From positions 1-29,988 of the forward strand of contig CALNAE010000294.1 in assembly GCA_937874315.1 (NCBI GenBank): a stretch of 29,988 nt of DNA, written 5' to 3'. The DNA comes from an uncultured Bifidobacterium sp. Its GTDB lineage: Bacteria > Actinomycetota > Actinomycetes > Actinomycetales > Bifidobacteriaceae. Positions 23,616 to 29,988 of this stretch are shown in pieces (the first letter of the stretch is position 1; each line of letters begins with the position of its first letter). The notes under the pieces are model-generated. The model was not told the DNA's origin. It saw nothing but the letters and a program-made list of their open reading frames with translations, and did not search any database. A program made the translations under genes and the position numbers.

Positions 23616-24761
23616 TCAGCCCAAGGCGCTCTTGAGCTTGCTGAAGAAGCCCTTCTTGCCGATGGCGGCCGGTTTGGAGCTCTGCGAAACGTGCTGGGCG
23701 TCGGAGTCGTGCGATTGCGCAAACTGCTCGATGAGCGTACGTTGATCGGCGTCGAGCTTGGTGGGAATCAATACGTTGATATGCGCGACCAGGTCACCGC
23801 GCTCGTCGTTGTGACGCATGCGTGCCACGCCCAGACCCTTGATGACCACGGTCTGTTCGGGTTGGCACCCGGCGGGAATGCTGATGGTCTCCTCGCCGTC
23901 GAAGGTATCAATGTCGAAATCATGCCCGAGCACAGCCCAACTCATCGGAATCTGAACCCAGCAGTGCAGATCGTCGCCCTCGCGGGTGAACTGCTTGTCC
24001 GTCTTCACCCTGATGTCGATATAGAGATCTCCCGCGGCGCCTCCTCCCTCGCCGACTTCGCCCTGGCTGGCCAGCCGAAGGCGTGAGTTGTCGGCTATTC
24101 CTGCGGGGACGTTCACCCCGACGTCACGCTGGCTGCGCACGCGACCGTGGCCCATGCATGAAGGGCACGGGTTCGAGATCAATGTGCCGTGGCCCTCGCA
24201 GCGTTCGCATGGCGCGGATGTCATCATCTGGCCGAGCATGGTTCGCACGACCTTCTGCCGTGTGCCGGTCCCCCGGCAGTCCGGGCATGTCTTGGGTGCT
24301 TCGTTATCGGCTGAACCCGACCCACCGCATTGCGGACATAGCACGAAGGTGTTGATGGTGACGTGTGAGGTTCCGCCGAAAACGGCCGTTTTCAGATCGA
24401 TATTCATGCCGGCGAGCGCGTCTCGACCGGGTTGCGTCCGTGGTACGGGGCCTTGCGAGCCGCCGCCGAACGCGCCTCCGAAGAATTGACCGAAGATATC
24501 CCCGACGTCACCCATGTCGAAGCCCTGCGCACCGTATCCTCCGGCATTGGGGTTGTTGGGGTCCACGCCCGAGTCGTACATCCTGCGTTTGTCGGGATCC
24601 GACAACACCTGATAGGCGTTGTTCACCTCTTTGAATTTATCCTCGAACTGCGGACCCGCGAGATCGGGATGGTATTTCCGGCTCATCTTGCGATAGGCCT
24701 TTTTGATCTCCTCTTCGCTTGCCGTGCGTTCGACGCCCAACGCCTCGTAATAATCTGCCAA
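23616..24761 (-). CDS. dnaJ: chaperone protein DnaJ
   Basis: Hsp40 co-chaperone that stimulates DnaK ATPase. J domain 1-66 with HPD at 31-33, Gly/Phe-rich stretch about 73-105, four zinc-binding CXXCXGXG repeats (CPQCGGSG from 142, CPDCRGTG 159, CERCEGHG 185, CPSCMGHG 199), then the substrate-binding domain. It is 381 aa. The start codon is TTG, with AAGGA about seven bases upstream and no ATG or GTG alternative at the J domain. It stands 51 bases after hrcA. The hrcA-dnaJ pairing without grpE/dnaK is the arrangement of the second actinobacterial DnaJ. Confidence 0.97.
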   Translation of the reverse strand: MADYYEALGVERTASEEEIKKAYRKMSRKYHPDLAGPQFEDKFKEVNNAYQVLSDPDKRRMYDSGVDPNNPNAGGYGAQGFDMGDVGDIFGQFFGGAFGGGSQGPVPRTQPGRDALAGMNIDLKTAVFGGTSHVTINTFVLCPQCGGSGSADNEAPKTCPDCRGTGTRQKVVRTMLGQMMTSAPCERCEGHGTLISNPCPSCMGHGRVRSQRDVGVNVPAGIADNSRLRLASQGEVGEGGGAAGDLYIDIRVKTDKQFTREGDDLHCWVQIPMSWAVLGHDFDIDTFDGEETISIPAGCQPEQTVVIKGLGVARMRHNDERGDLVAHINVLIPTKLDADQRTLIEQFAQSHDSDAQHVSQSSKPAAIGKKGFFSKLKSALG

Positions 24762-24812
24762 TGCCCTGTCCTTTATATCGATGTTCGGGAGCTATTCTGC
24801 CATAAGGCGAGG

Positions 24813-25913
24813 TCAGAACCTTTCGGATTCTTCGCCGTGGGCGAGCAACTCGCTCAGATAACGCGCCACGGCCCGCACCGCGGCCATGGTCTCCGAATAA
24901 TTCATATGAGTCGGTCCGATGGAGCCGACGAAGGCGACGGGAGCCGAATCTCGCCCCCCGGCGTCGTCGACCGCCGTTGAATTCGTTTCGACCGGCGTCT
25001 GACGACTATCCTGCCCGCCGTATCCGCTGGTGATCACGGCGGCGTTGAGCAGGCCCGGGTTATGGGTTTCGGACCCGATGGCCACTCGGACCCCCTCGTG
25101 TTCCTCGCTCAATGCGCTCATGAGCTTCATCAGCACGACTTGCTCCTCCAACGCATCGAAGAGCGGAGCGAGATCGTAGACGGCATGTTGATGCACCAGT
25201 CGTGAAGTGCCGGCCATGTAGAGATCCGCGGTTTGCTCGTTGTCCGCCATGTTCTGCAGGGCCTCGGCCAAAGCTTGCGACACGGGACGCCATTGCCGCA
25301 TCGTGGCATCGCCGTCCAAGGCGCGGATAATCCTCGAGGCGCGAGATAACAGCAATCCGGTGCAGCGGGCGTTGATCGTTGAGCATAATGCGTCCAGATC
25401 GTGCTGGGAAGGGATGCGCGGCACCTTGAGTGTGTGCTGGGCCACGCCGCCGGCATCCGTGATTACCACTGCGAGCAGTTGGCTGGTGGCCAAGGGAACC
25501 AACTCGATGTGGCGCAGCGTCGATTTGGACAGGGACGGCGAGGAAATCACGGCGACCTGGCCCGTTATGCCGGCCAGGATGCGTGCGGCCCGTTGCAGCG
25601 TGTCCTGCAGGCTGATCGAATTCGACAGGAACTTTCTGATGCCCCGACGCTGCGCTTCGGACAACGAGACCGCGGTGGACAGGCGGTCCACGAAATATCG
25701 GTATCCATGTTCGGTGGGGATGCGACCGGCCGAGGTGTGCGGCTGAATGAGGTACCCCTCCTCCTCGAGCGCGGCCATATCGTTGCGTATGGTGGCGGAA
25801 CTGACCCCAAGATCGTGGTGGTGCGCCAAAGCCGAGGAGCCGACGGGTTCCTGGGACCGGATGTAATCCTCTATCACCGCTCGCAGTATCAGCATTTTTC
25901 GTGACTGGGCCAT
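24813..25913 (-). CDS. hrcA: heat-inducible transcription repressor HrcA
   Basis: DNA-binding repressor of class I heat-shock genes that recognises CIRCE and depends on GroEL for activity. The N-terminal winged helix (about 1-75) reads RKMLILRAVIEDYIRSQEPVGSSAL and VSSATIRNDMAALEEEGYLIQPHTSAGRIPTEHGYRYFVD; the GAF-like remainder includes GPTHMNYSETMAAVRAVARYLSELL near the end. It is 366 aa. A purine-rich GGAG run precedes ATG 25913. A perfect CIRCE lies about 127 bases upstream, indicating autoregulation of hrcA-dnaJ. Confidence 0.97.
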   Translation of the reverse strand: MAQSRKMLILRAVIEDYIRSQEPVGSSALAHHHDLGVSSATIRNDMAALEEEGYLIQPHTSAGRIPTEHGYRYFVDRLSTAVSLSEAQRRGIRKFLSNSISLQDTLQRAARILAGITGQVAVISSPSLSKSTLRHIELVPLATSQLLAVVITDAGGVAQHTLKVPRIPSQHDLDALCSTINARCTGLLLSRASRIIRALDGDATMRQWRPVSQALAEALQNMADNEQTADLYMAGTSRLVHQHAVYDLAPLFDALEEQVVLMKLMSALSEEHEGVRVAIGSETHNPGLLNAAVITSGYGGQDSRQTPVETNSTAVDDAGGRDSAPVAFVGSIGPTHMNYSETMAAVRAVARYLSELLAHGEESERF

Positions 25914-26039
25914 GTGCTCCTCCTCTCCTTGTTGCCGCCGTCCGCACTGGCGTGCAGTGCGATTGGCGTCGAATCCCTGTCTGGTCTGCGCCGGCGAACC
26001 GATGGTGCGTCCTGCGCGATTGTTCCGTTCTCCCTTGTT

Positions 26040-26066
26040 TTAGCACTCGTTACCGTCGAGTGCTAA
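26040..26066. promoter_or_regulatory. CIRCE operator (HrcA binding site)
   Basis: TTAGCACTC-N9-GAGTGCTAA matches the CIRCE consensus without a mismatch. On the minus strand a weak -35/-10 pair (TTCGAG 26094-26099, TAACGA 26072-26077, 16-base spacer) would put the transcription start at the edge of CIRCE, the usual geometry. It sits in the 367-base region (25914-26280) between hrcA and the divergent tkt. Confidence 0.95.
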
Positions 26067-26124
26067 TGCGTTCGTTATCGGAGAATTTTGGTTCTCGAAA
26101 TGGACGCGTCGGCCGTAACGGGTT

Positions 26125-26136
26125 GTGAACGTTAAC
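26125..26136. promoter_or_regulatory. LacI-type operator candidate upstream of tkt
   Basis: GTGAAC-GTTAAC is a palindrome with one mismatched pair, centred on AACGTT, 144 bases before the tkt start. LacI-family regulators bind such CG-centred sites, and in bifidobacteria a LacI-family global regulator (AraQ) has been proposed to control central sugar metabolism. The link to AraQ is inference from memory. Confidence 0.35.
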
Positions 26137-26280
26137 GAAATCACACGCTGGAAACACGCCACGGGGATAAAACCAAGTCGGCTGCAAAAGCTAGCATGAA
26201 AGGGCAATGTGAGGGCATGGATGGCACGGCATAAGCCGGATGCGTCAGGCCCGAAGTATTGGAAGGAAAGTAGATCACCT

Positions 26281-28380
26281 ATGACCGATTTCACCTGGTC
26301 TGAATTGGACGAGCGCGCCGTGAAGATGGCGAAGGTCCTCTCCGCCGACGCGGTCGAGAAGGCAGGGCATGGCCATCCCGGCTCCCCCATCTCGTTGGCG
26401 CCAGTCGCCTACACGCTGTTTCAGCACTACATCAAACACGATCCGAAAGACTCTCAATGGGCTGGTCGGGATCGTTTCATCCTCTCCGGTGGCCACGCCT
26501 CGCTCACGCAGTATGTGCAGCTCTTCTTCTCGGGCTATGACGTCACCCTTGACGATCTGAAGTACTTCCGCGGCGGTGCCGACACCCGTACGCCGGGTCA
26601 CCCGGAATATGGCCTGACCGACGGCATCGAAATGACCACCGGCCCGTTGGGTCAGGGCCTTGCGTCCTCGGTAGGCTTTGCCTACGGCCAGCGTTTCGAA
26701 CGCGGTCTGCTCGATCCCGATGCGCCCGCAGGAACCTCGCCGTTCGACCACAAGATCTGGGTGATCTGCGGCGAAGGTGACGTCGAGGAAGGAGTCTCCT
26801 CGGAGGCCAGCTCATTGGCCGGCAATCAGAAGCTCGGCAACCTGACCGTCATCTTCGATGCCAATCACATCCAGATCGAAGGCGACACCAAGCTCACCTT
26901 CTCCGAGGATATCCTCAAGCGTTATGAGGCCTATGGCTGGTATACCGATGAGGTCAGCTTCGTTCAGCCCGACGGTTCCTACAAGGAGGATACCAAGGCT
27001 CTGGCGGCTGCCCTTGACAAGGCCGAGAAGGTCACCGACCGACCGAAGTTCATCAAGGTCGACAGCCTGATCGCATGGCCGACCCCGGGCAAGACCAACG
27101 ATGAATCCTCACACGGTTCGAAACTTGGTGCGCAGGCCGTCGCAGGACTCAAGAAGGCCCTCGGCTACGATCCTGATGTCAACTTCGCCATCGACGACGA
27201 GGCCCTGGCCCATGCTCGCAAGGTCGCCGATCGCGGTGCCGAGGCGCATCGCGAATGGGACAAGAAGTTCGACGCTTGGAAGCAGGCCAACCCCGACAAG
27301 TATGCGTTGTATACGCGCATCAAGGCCGGCGAACTGCCGGAGGGCTTCGACAACGCCATCGACGAGCTCGAAGCGTCCTTCGAGGACGGCTCCAAGGTCG
27401 CCACGCGCAAGGCATCCGGTGCCGTGCTGAACGCCATCGCCTCCGTCATGCCCGAACTGTGGGGCGGCTCCGCCGACCTCGGCGGTTCCAACAAGACCGA
27501 CATCGACGGCGCCAAGTCCTTCGGTCCTGACGCCGACGCGACGCGCACATGGCCGCAGACCTCGCAGTATGGTCGGCAGTTGCACTTCGGCGTGCGTGAA
27601 TTCGCCATGGGCGCCATCACCAACGGCATCCTGCTCGGTTCCGAAACCCGTCCGTTCAACGGCACGTTCTTCCAGTTCTCCGACTACGAGCGTCCGTCCG
27701 TGCGCCTCGCCGCGCTGATGAAGATCCCGAATCTCTATGTCTGGACCCACGATTCCGTGGCTCTTGGCGAGGATGGACCTACCCATCAGCCGATCGAGCA
27801 TCTGACCACGTTCCGCGCCATGCCGCAGATGGAGGTCGTGCGTCCCGCCGACGAGTATGAGACGGCCGAAGCGTACCGTCACTTCTTCGAGAAGGACAAC
27901 ACGCTGCCCACCGCCATGGTACTCACCCGCCAAGGCGTTCCGACCCTTGCCGAAACTAAGGCCAAGGCCAAGGAAGGCGTCAAGAAGGGCGCCTATGTTC
28001 TCGTCGACGCCGATGGAACCCCCGATGTGATCATCATGGCCACCGGTTCCGAGGTCCAATGGGCCGTCGCCGCCGCCAAGACCTTGGCTGATGAAGGCGT
28101 CAAAGCCCGTGTGGTCTCCGTGCCGTGCATGGAATGGTTCGAGGAACAGGGCGAGGACTACAAGCAGTCCGTGCTCCCGACAGCCGTCAAGGCCCGTGTT
28201 TCGATCGAGGCCGGCGTGGCCATGCCTTGGTACAAGTATCTCGGCAGCTACGGCAAGGCCGTGTCCATAGAGCAGTTCGGCCTTCAGGGTGACGGCGCTC
28301 AGAACATGATCGACCTCGGTATCGACGCCGAGCACGTCGTCGAAGCCGCCAAGGCCTCCATCAGCGCCGCCAAGGCCTGA
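26281..28380 (+). CDS. tkt: transketolase
   Basis: Thiamine-diphosphate enzyme transferring two-carbon units between sugar phosphates; in bifidobacteria it works with transaldolase to make the substrates of phosphoketolase. It is 699 aa from [11 protein letters not shown]. Visible: GHGHPGSP (29-36), the ThDP motif GEGDVEEG (from 164) ending near NH(I), HGSKLG, and in the pyrimidine domain [15 protein letters not shown] and [12 protein letters not shown]. The open frame extends 72 bases upstream, but conservation starts at ATG 26281. The nearest SD-like GAAGGAAAG is about 13 bases away, longer than ideal. Codon use is strongly C-ending (many AAG, GGC, ATC), consistent with high expression. Confidence 0.97.
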   Translation: MTDFTWSELDERAVKMAKVLSADAVEKAGHGHPGSPISLAPVAYTLFQHYIKHDPKDSQWAGRDRFILSGGHASLTQYVQLFFSGYDVTLDDLKYFRGGADTRTPGHPEYGLTDGIEMTTGPLGQGLASSVGFAYGQRFERGLLDPDAPAGTSPFDHKIWVICGEGDVEEGVSSEASSLAGNQKLGNLTVIFDANHIQIEGDTKLTFSEDILKRYEAYGWYTDEVSFVQPDGSYKEDTKALAAALDKAEKVTDRPKFIKVDSLIAWPTPGKTNDESSHGSKLGAQAVAGLKKALGYDPDVNFAIDDEALAHARKVADRGAEAHREWDKKFDAWKQANPDKYALYTRIKAGELPEGFDNAIDELEASFEDGSKVATRKASGAVLNAIASVMPELWGGSADLGGSNKTDIDGAKSFGPDADATRTWPQTSQYGRQLHFGVREFAMGAITNGILLGSETRPFNGTFFQFSDYERPSVRLAALMKIPNLYVWTHDSVALGEDGPTHQPIEHLTTFRAMPQMEVVRPADEYETAEAYRHFFEKDNTLPTAMVLTRQGVPTLAETKAKAKEGVKKGAYVLVDADGTPDVIIMATGSEVQWAVAAAKTLADEGVKARVVSVPCMEWFEEQGEDYKQSVLPTAVKARVSIEAGVAMPWYKYLGSYGKAVSIEQFGLQGDGAQNMIDLGIDAEHVVEAAKASISAAKA

Positions 28381-28387
28381 TGCCAGC

Positions 28388-28427
28388 ACCGGCTGGAGAC
28401 CGATATCCTCGATGTCCAGCCGGTTTT
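28388..28427 (+). terminator. intrinsic terminator between tkt and tal
   Basis: Arms 28388-28397 and 28415-28424 (ACCGGCTGGA and its complement) form a perfect 10-bp stem, followed by TTTT (28424-28427). It starts seven bases after the tkt stop. This is one of the few hairpins here with a U-run. It may end most tkt transcripts or let a fraction continue into tal. Confidence 0.75.
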
Positions 28428-28464
28428 ACCAGTGATTTTCCATTTATTAAAGGAGTACATGAAT

Positions 28465-29568
28465 ATGAGTGAAGCAACGCAGCGCACCAGCGATTCCGGT
28501 GTCTCGATCTGGCTGGACGACCTGTCCCGTACGCGTATCGAGTCCGGTTCACTGCAGGACCTCATCGCCAACAAGAACGTCGTCGGCGTGACGACCAACC
28601 CTTCCATCTTCCAGAAGGCTCTCAGCCAGGTCGGTCCTTACGACGAGCAGCTCAAGCAGCTCGGTAAGGTCGACGTCGAAACCGCCGTCCGCGAGCTGAC
28701 CACCACCGATGTGCGCAATGCCACCGACATCTTCCGCGAAGTCGCCGAGAAGACCGACTACGTCGATGGCCGCGTGTCCATCGAGGTTGATCCCCGTCTG
28801 GCGCACGAGACAGAGAAGACCGAACAGCAGGCCGTCGAACTGTGGGAGAAGGTCAATCGTCCGAATGCGATGATCAAGATCCCGGCCACCCTTGAGGGTC
28901 TGCCCGCAATCACCGCGACGCTGTCCAAGGGCATCTCGGTCAACGTCACGCTGATCTTCTCGATCGAGCGCTATGCGCAGGTCATCGACGCCTTCATCAA
29001 GGGCATCGAGCAGGCCGCGGCTAATGGCCACGATCTCAAGCGCATCGGTTCCGTGGCCTCCTTCTTCGTCTCCCGCGTGGACACCGCGGTGGACAAGCTG
29101 CTCGAAGCGAACGGTTCCGCCGAGGCCAAGGCCCTCGAAGGCAAGGCGGCCGTTGCCAACGCGCGTCTGGCTTACCAACTGTTCGAGCAGAAGTTCGCCT
29201 CGGATCCACGTTGGGCGGCTCTTGAAGCCAAGGGCGCCAAGAAGCAGCGTCCGCTTTGGGCCTCTACCGGCACGAAGAACGCCGCTTACTCCGACTGCAA
29301 GTATGTCGATGAACTCGTCGCACCGTTCATCGTCAACACCATGCCCGAGAAGACACTGAATGCACTGGCCGATCATGGCAATGGCGCTCCGAGCATCAAG
29401 GGCACCTATGAGGAGAGCAAGGCCATCATGGACAAGCTCGCCGAGCTGGGCATCAACATCAAGGATGTCACCGATCAGCTTGAGGCCGCCGGCGTCTCCC
29501 AGTTCATCAACTCTTGGGACTCGGTGCTCTCCGATACCCAGGCCGGCATCGACCGCGTCAATGCCTGA
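28465..29568 (+). CDS. tal: transaldolase
   Basis: Transfers a dihydroxyacetone unit from fructose-6-P or sedoheptulose-7-P; partner of transketolase in the bifid shunt. It is 367 aa, the longer actinobacterial type. The N-terminus SGVSIWLDDLSRTRI, VVGVTTNPSIFQKAL, and the Schiff-base lysine in AMIKIPAT (K138) are clear, followed by ISVNVTLIFS and the C-terminal RPLWASTGTKN. Two ATGs compete: 28459 is only three bases from AGGAG, and 28465 is nine, so I prefer 28465. Codon use resembles tkt. Confidence 0.97.
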   Translation: MSEATQRTSDSGVSIWLDDLSRTRIESGSLQDLIANKNVVGVTTNPSIFQKALSQVGPYDEQLKQLGKVDVETAVRELTTTDVRNATDIFREVAEKTDYVDGRVSIEVDPRLAHETEKTEQQAVELWEKVNRPNAMIKIPATLEGLPAITATLSKGISVNVTLIFSIERYAQVIDAFIKGIEQAAANGHDLKRIGSVASFFVSRVDTAVDKLLEANGSAEAKALEGKAAVANARLAYQLFEQKFASDPRWAALEAKGAKKQRPLWASTGTKNAAYSDCKYVDELVAPFIVNTMPEKTLNALADHGNGAPSIKGTYEESKAIMDKLAELGINIKDVTDQLEAAGVSQFINSWDSVLSDTQAGIDRVNA

Positions 29569-29758
29569 ATCCGGTTCATGTCTTGACCAAGGTTTGGACC
29601 GTACCGGCGGGCTAGACCCGGTGGATCAGACCTGCCGGTCCGGACTCGTCGGCCAGGATCTTCTGGGCCGGACTGTTGACCCAGACTGTCGATTTAGACG
29701 ATCGGCCTAGACAAGGGCGATTCGTGAATTGATCATCCGTTCGATTCACGTTGAGGTG

Positions 29759-29794
29759 ATTCGACCCCCGTGCAGCGATGTGCGGGGGTCGAAT
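29759..29794. terminator. strong 12-bp terminator hairpin after tal
   Basis: Arms 29759-29770 and 29783-29794 (ATTCGACCCCCG and its complement) form a perfect 12-bp stem with a 12-base loop, followed on the plus strand by TTGTCTT. It is 190 bases past the tal stop and the strongest terminator-like structure there. Confidence 0.75.
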
Positions 29795-29934
29795 TGTCTT
29801 CGCATCCGGGTGACGAGACGCTCCCCGCATTATTGACTTGTCGACGTCGTCGTTTGCGCAGTCCTTCGTTACCAGCAACACCCCGTTCGTAGACTGTTGT
29901 CCGCGACACACGCGGGTTTCTCTTCACGGGTTAG

Positions 29935-29988
29935 GTGATAGAAATTTTGAACAGCCATTTTCCGCCATCGAACATCGCCATTGCCCGA
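29935..29988 (+). CDS. possible start of a gene cut by the window end
   Basis: A frame opens right after a TAG and runs to the end without a stop. Possible starts are GTG 29935 or TTG 29947; AGGTGA lies eight bases before the TTG. Only 14-18 codons are visible (NSHFPPSNIAIAR), too few to identify. It may be chance. Confidence 0.2.
   Translation, partial: MIEILNSHFPPSNIAIAR

Larger units (their letters stand above)
29569..29988. other. non-coding, structured region downstream of tal
   Basis: About 420 bases with no firm gene. The first 130 bases are GC-rich with many short complementary stretches (for example ACCGGCGGG 29603-29611 with CCTGCCGGT 29631-29639, and GTCCGG 29638-29643 with CCGGAC 29668-29673). 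A 7-bp stem (CGTGAAT 29723-29729 with ATTCACG 29744-29750) precedes a strong terminator. Open frames on the minus strand lack ribosome sites and familiar sequence. Confidence 0.6.

Noticed and set aside
25060..26046. 328-codon minus-strand frame over hrcA
   Set aside because: Different frame from HrcA, which has clear helix-turn-helix and family segments.
26121..26146. CRP/GlxR-like TGTGA...TCACA site upstream of tkt
   Set aside because: The half-sites are 12 bases apart instead of 6; the AACGTT-centred palindrome explains the symmetry better.
27109..28389. 426-codon open frame on the minus strand, antisense to tkt
   Set aside because: Shadow of the strongly biased codon use of tkt; no ribosome site and no recognisable protein sequence.
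29612..29927. Minus-strand open frames at the window end
   Set aside because: They run through strong terminator hairpins, lack ribosome sites and show no familiar sequence.
1..29988. CRISPR array, insertion sequence, integrase or attachment site
   Set aside because: No regularly spaced direct repeats, transposase or integrase motifs were found, and the tRNA cluster has no adjacent mobile genes or duplicated tRNA 3' end noticed.

Overview
The window is a compact chromosomal stretch from a moderately GC-rich actinobacterium, most probably Bifidobacterium or a close relative. The evidence is gene order and protein character: thrS-pgsA-patA-pimA-yebC-ruvCAB-yajC-apt is the actinobacterial core block, sucC-sucD-DUF6350-purH-DUF3017 is a second one, and hrcA-dnaJ stands divergent to an adjacent tkt-tal pair (the transketolase and transaldolase of the bifid shunt). 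Genus assignment is an inference from layout; no 16S or marker search was possible.

Layout. Positions 230-1288 (+) hold a MIP/aquaporin-type channel with an acidic tail. From about 18.1 kb down to 1.2 kb nearly everything lies on the minus strand: a MATE exporter, thrS, the phosphatidylinositol-mannoside lipid genes pgsA-patA-pimA, yebC, ruvC-ruvA-ruvB, yajC, apt, sucC-sucD, a DUF6350 membrane protein, purH and DUF3017. A 67-aa orphan protein (18323-18526, +) is divergent from the MATE gene. A Mn-type superoxide dismutase gene and a four-tRNA cluster (Gly, Cys, Val, Val) follow on the minus strand. A PAC2-family gene (+) converges with uppP (-), and a fructosamine-kinase-like gene (+) converges with dnaJ and its upstream repressor gene hrcA (-). 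A perfect CIRCE element lies upstream of hrcA. The window closes with tkt and tal (+) and a hairpin-rich non-coding end.

How the genes work together. Several modules can be read: Holliday-junction processing (ruvABC), PI-mannoside synthesis (pgsA-patA-pimA), the last steps of purine synthesis plus adenine salvage (purH, apt), a succinyl-CoA ligase embedded in the purine block by overlapping stop/start codons, HrcA/CIRCE-controlled heat shock, and the sugar-phosphate rearrangements of the bifid shunt. The superoxide dismutase suggests an oxygen-tolerant lineage.

No CRISPR array, insertion sequence, prophage, integrase or rRNA was seen. I did not find a clearly new multi-gene system. The less ordinary items are a series of perfect or near-perfect palindromes at gene junctions (notably 1506-1535, 9416-9433, 12752-12788, 18665-18706, 21254-21312, 23533-23565), mostly without a U-tract, an 84-base tail-to-tail coding overlap, the orphan 67-aa protein with an operator-like leader, and a PgsA with a substituted motif residue.
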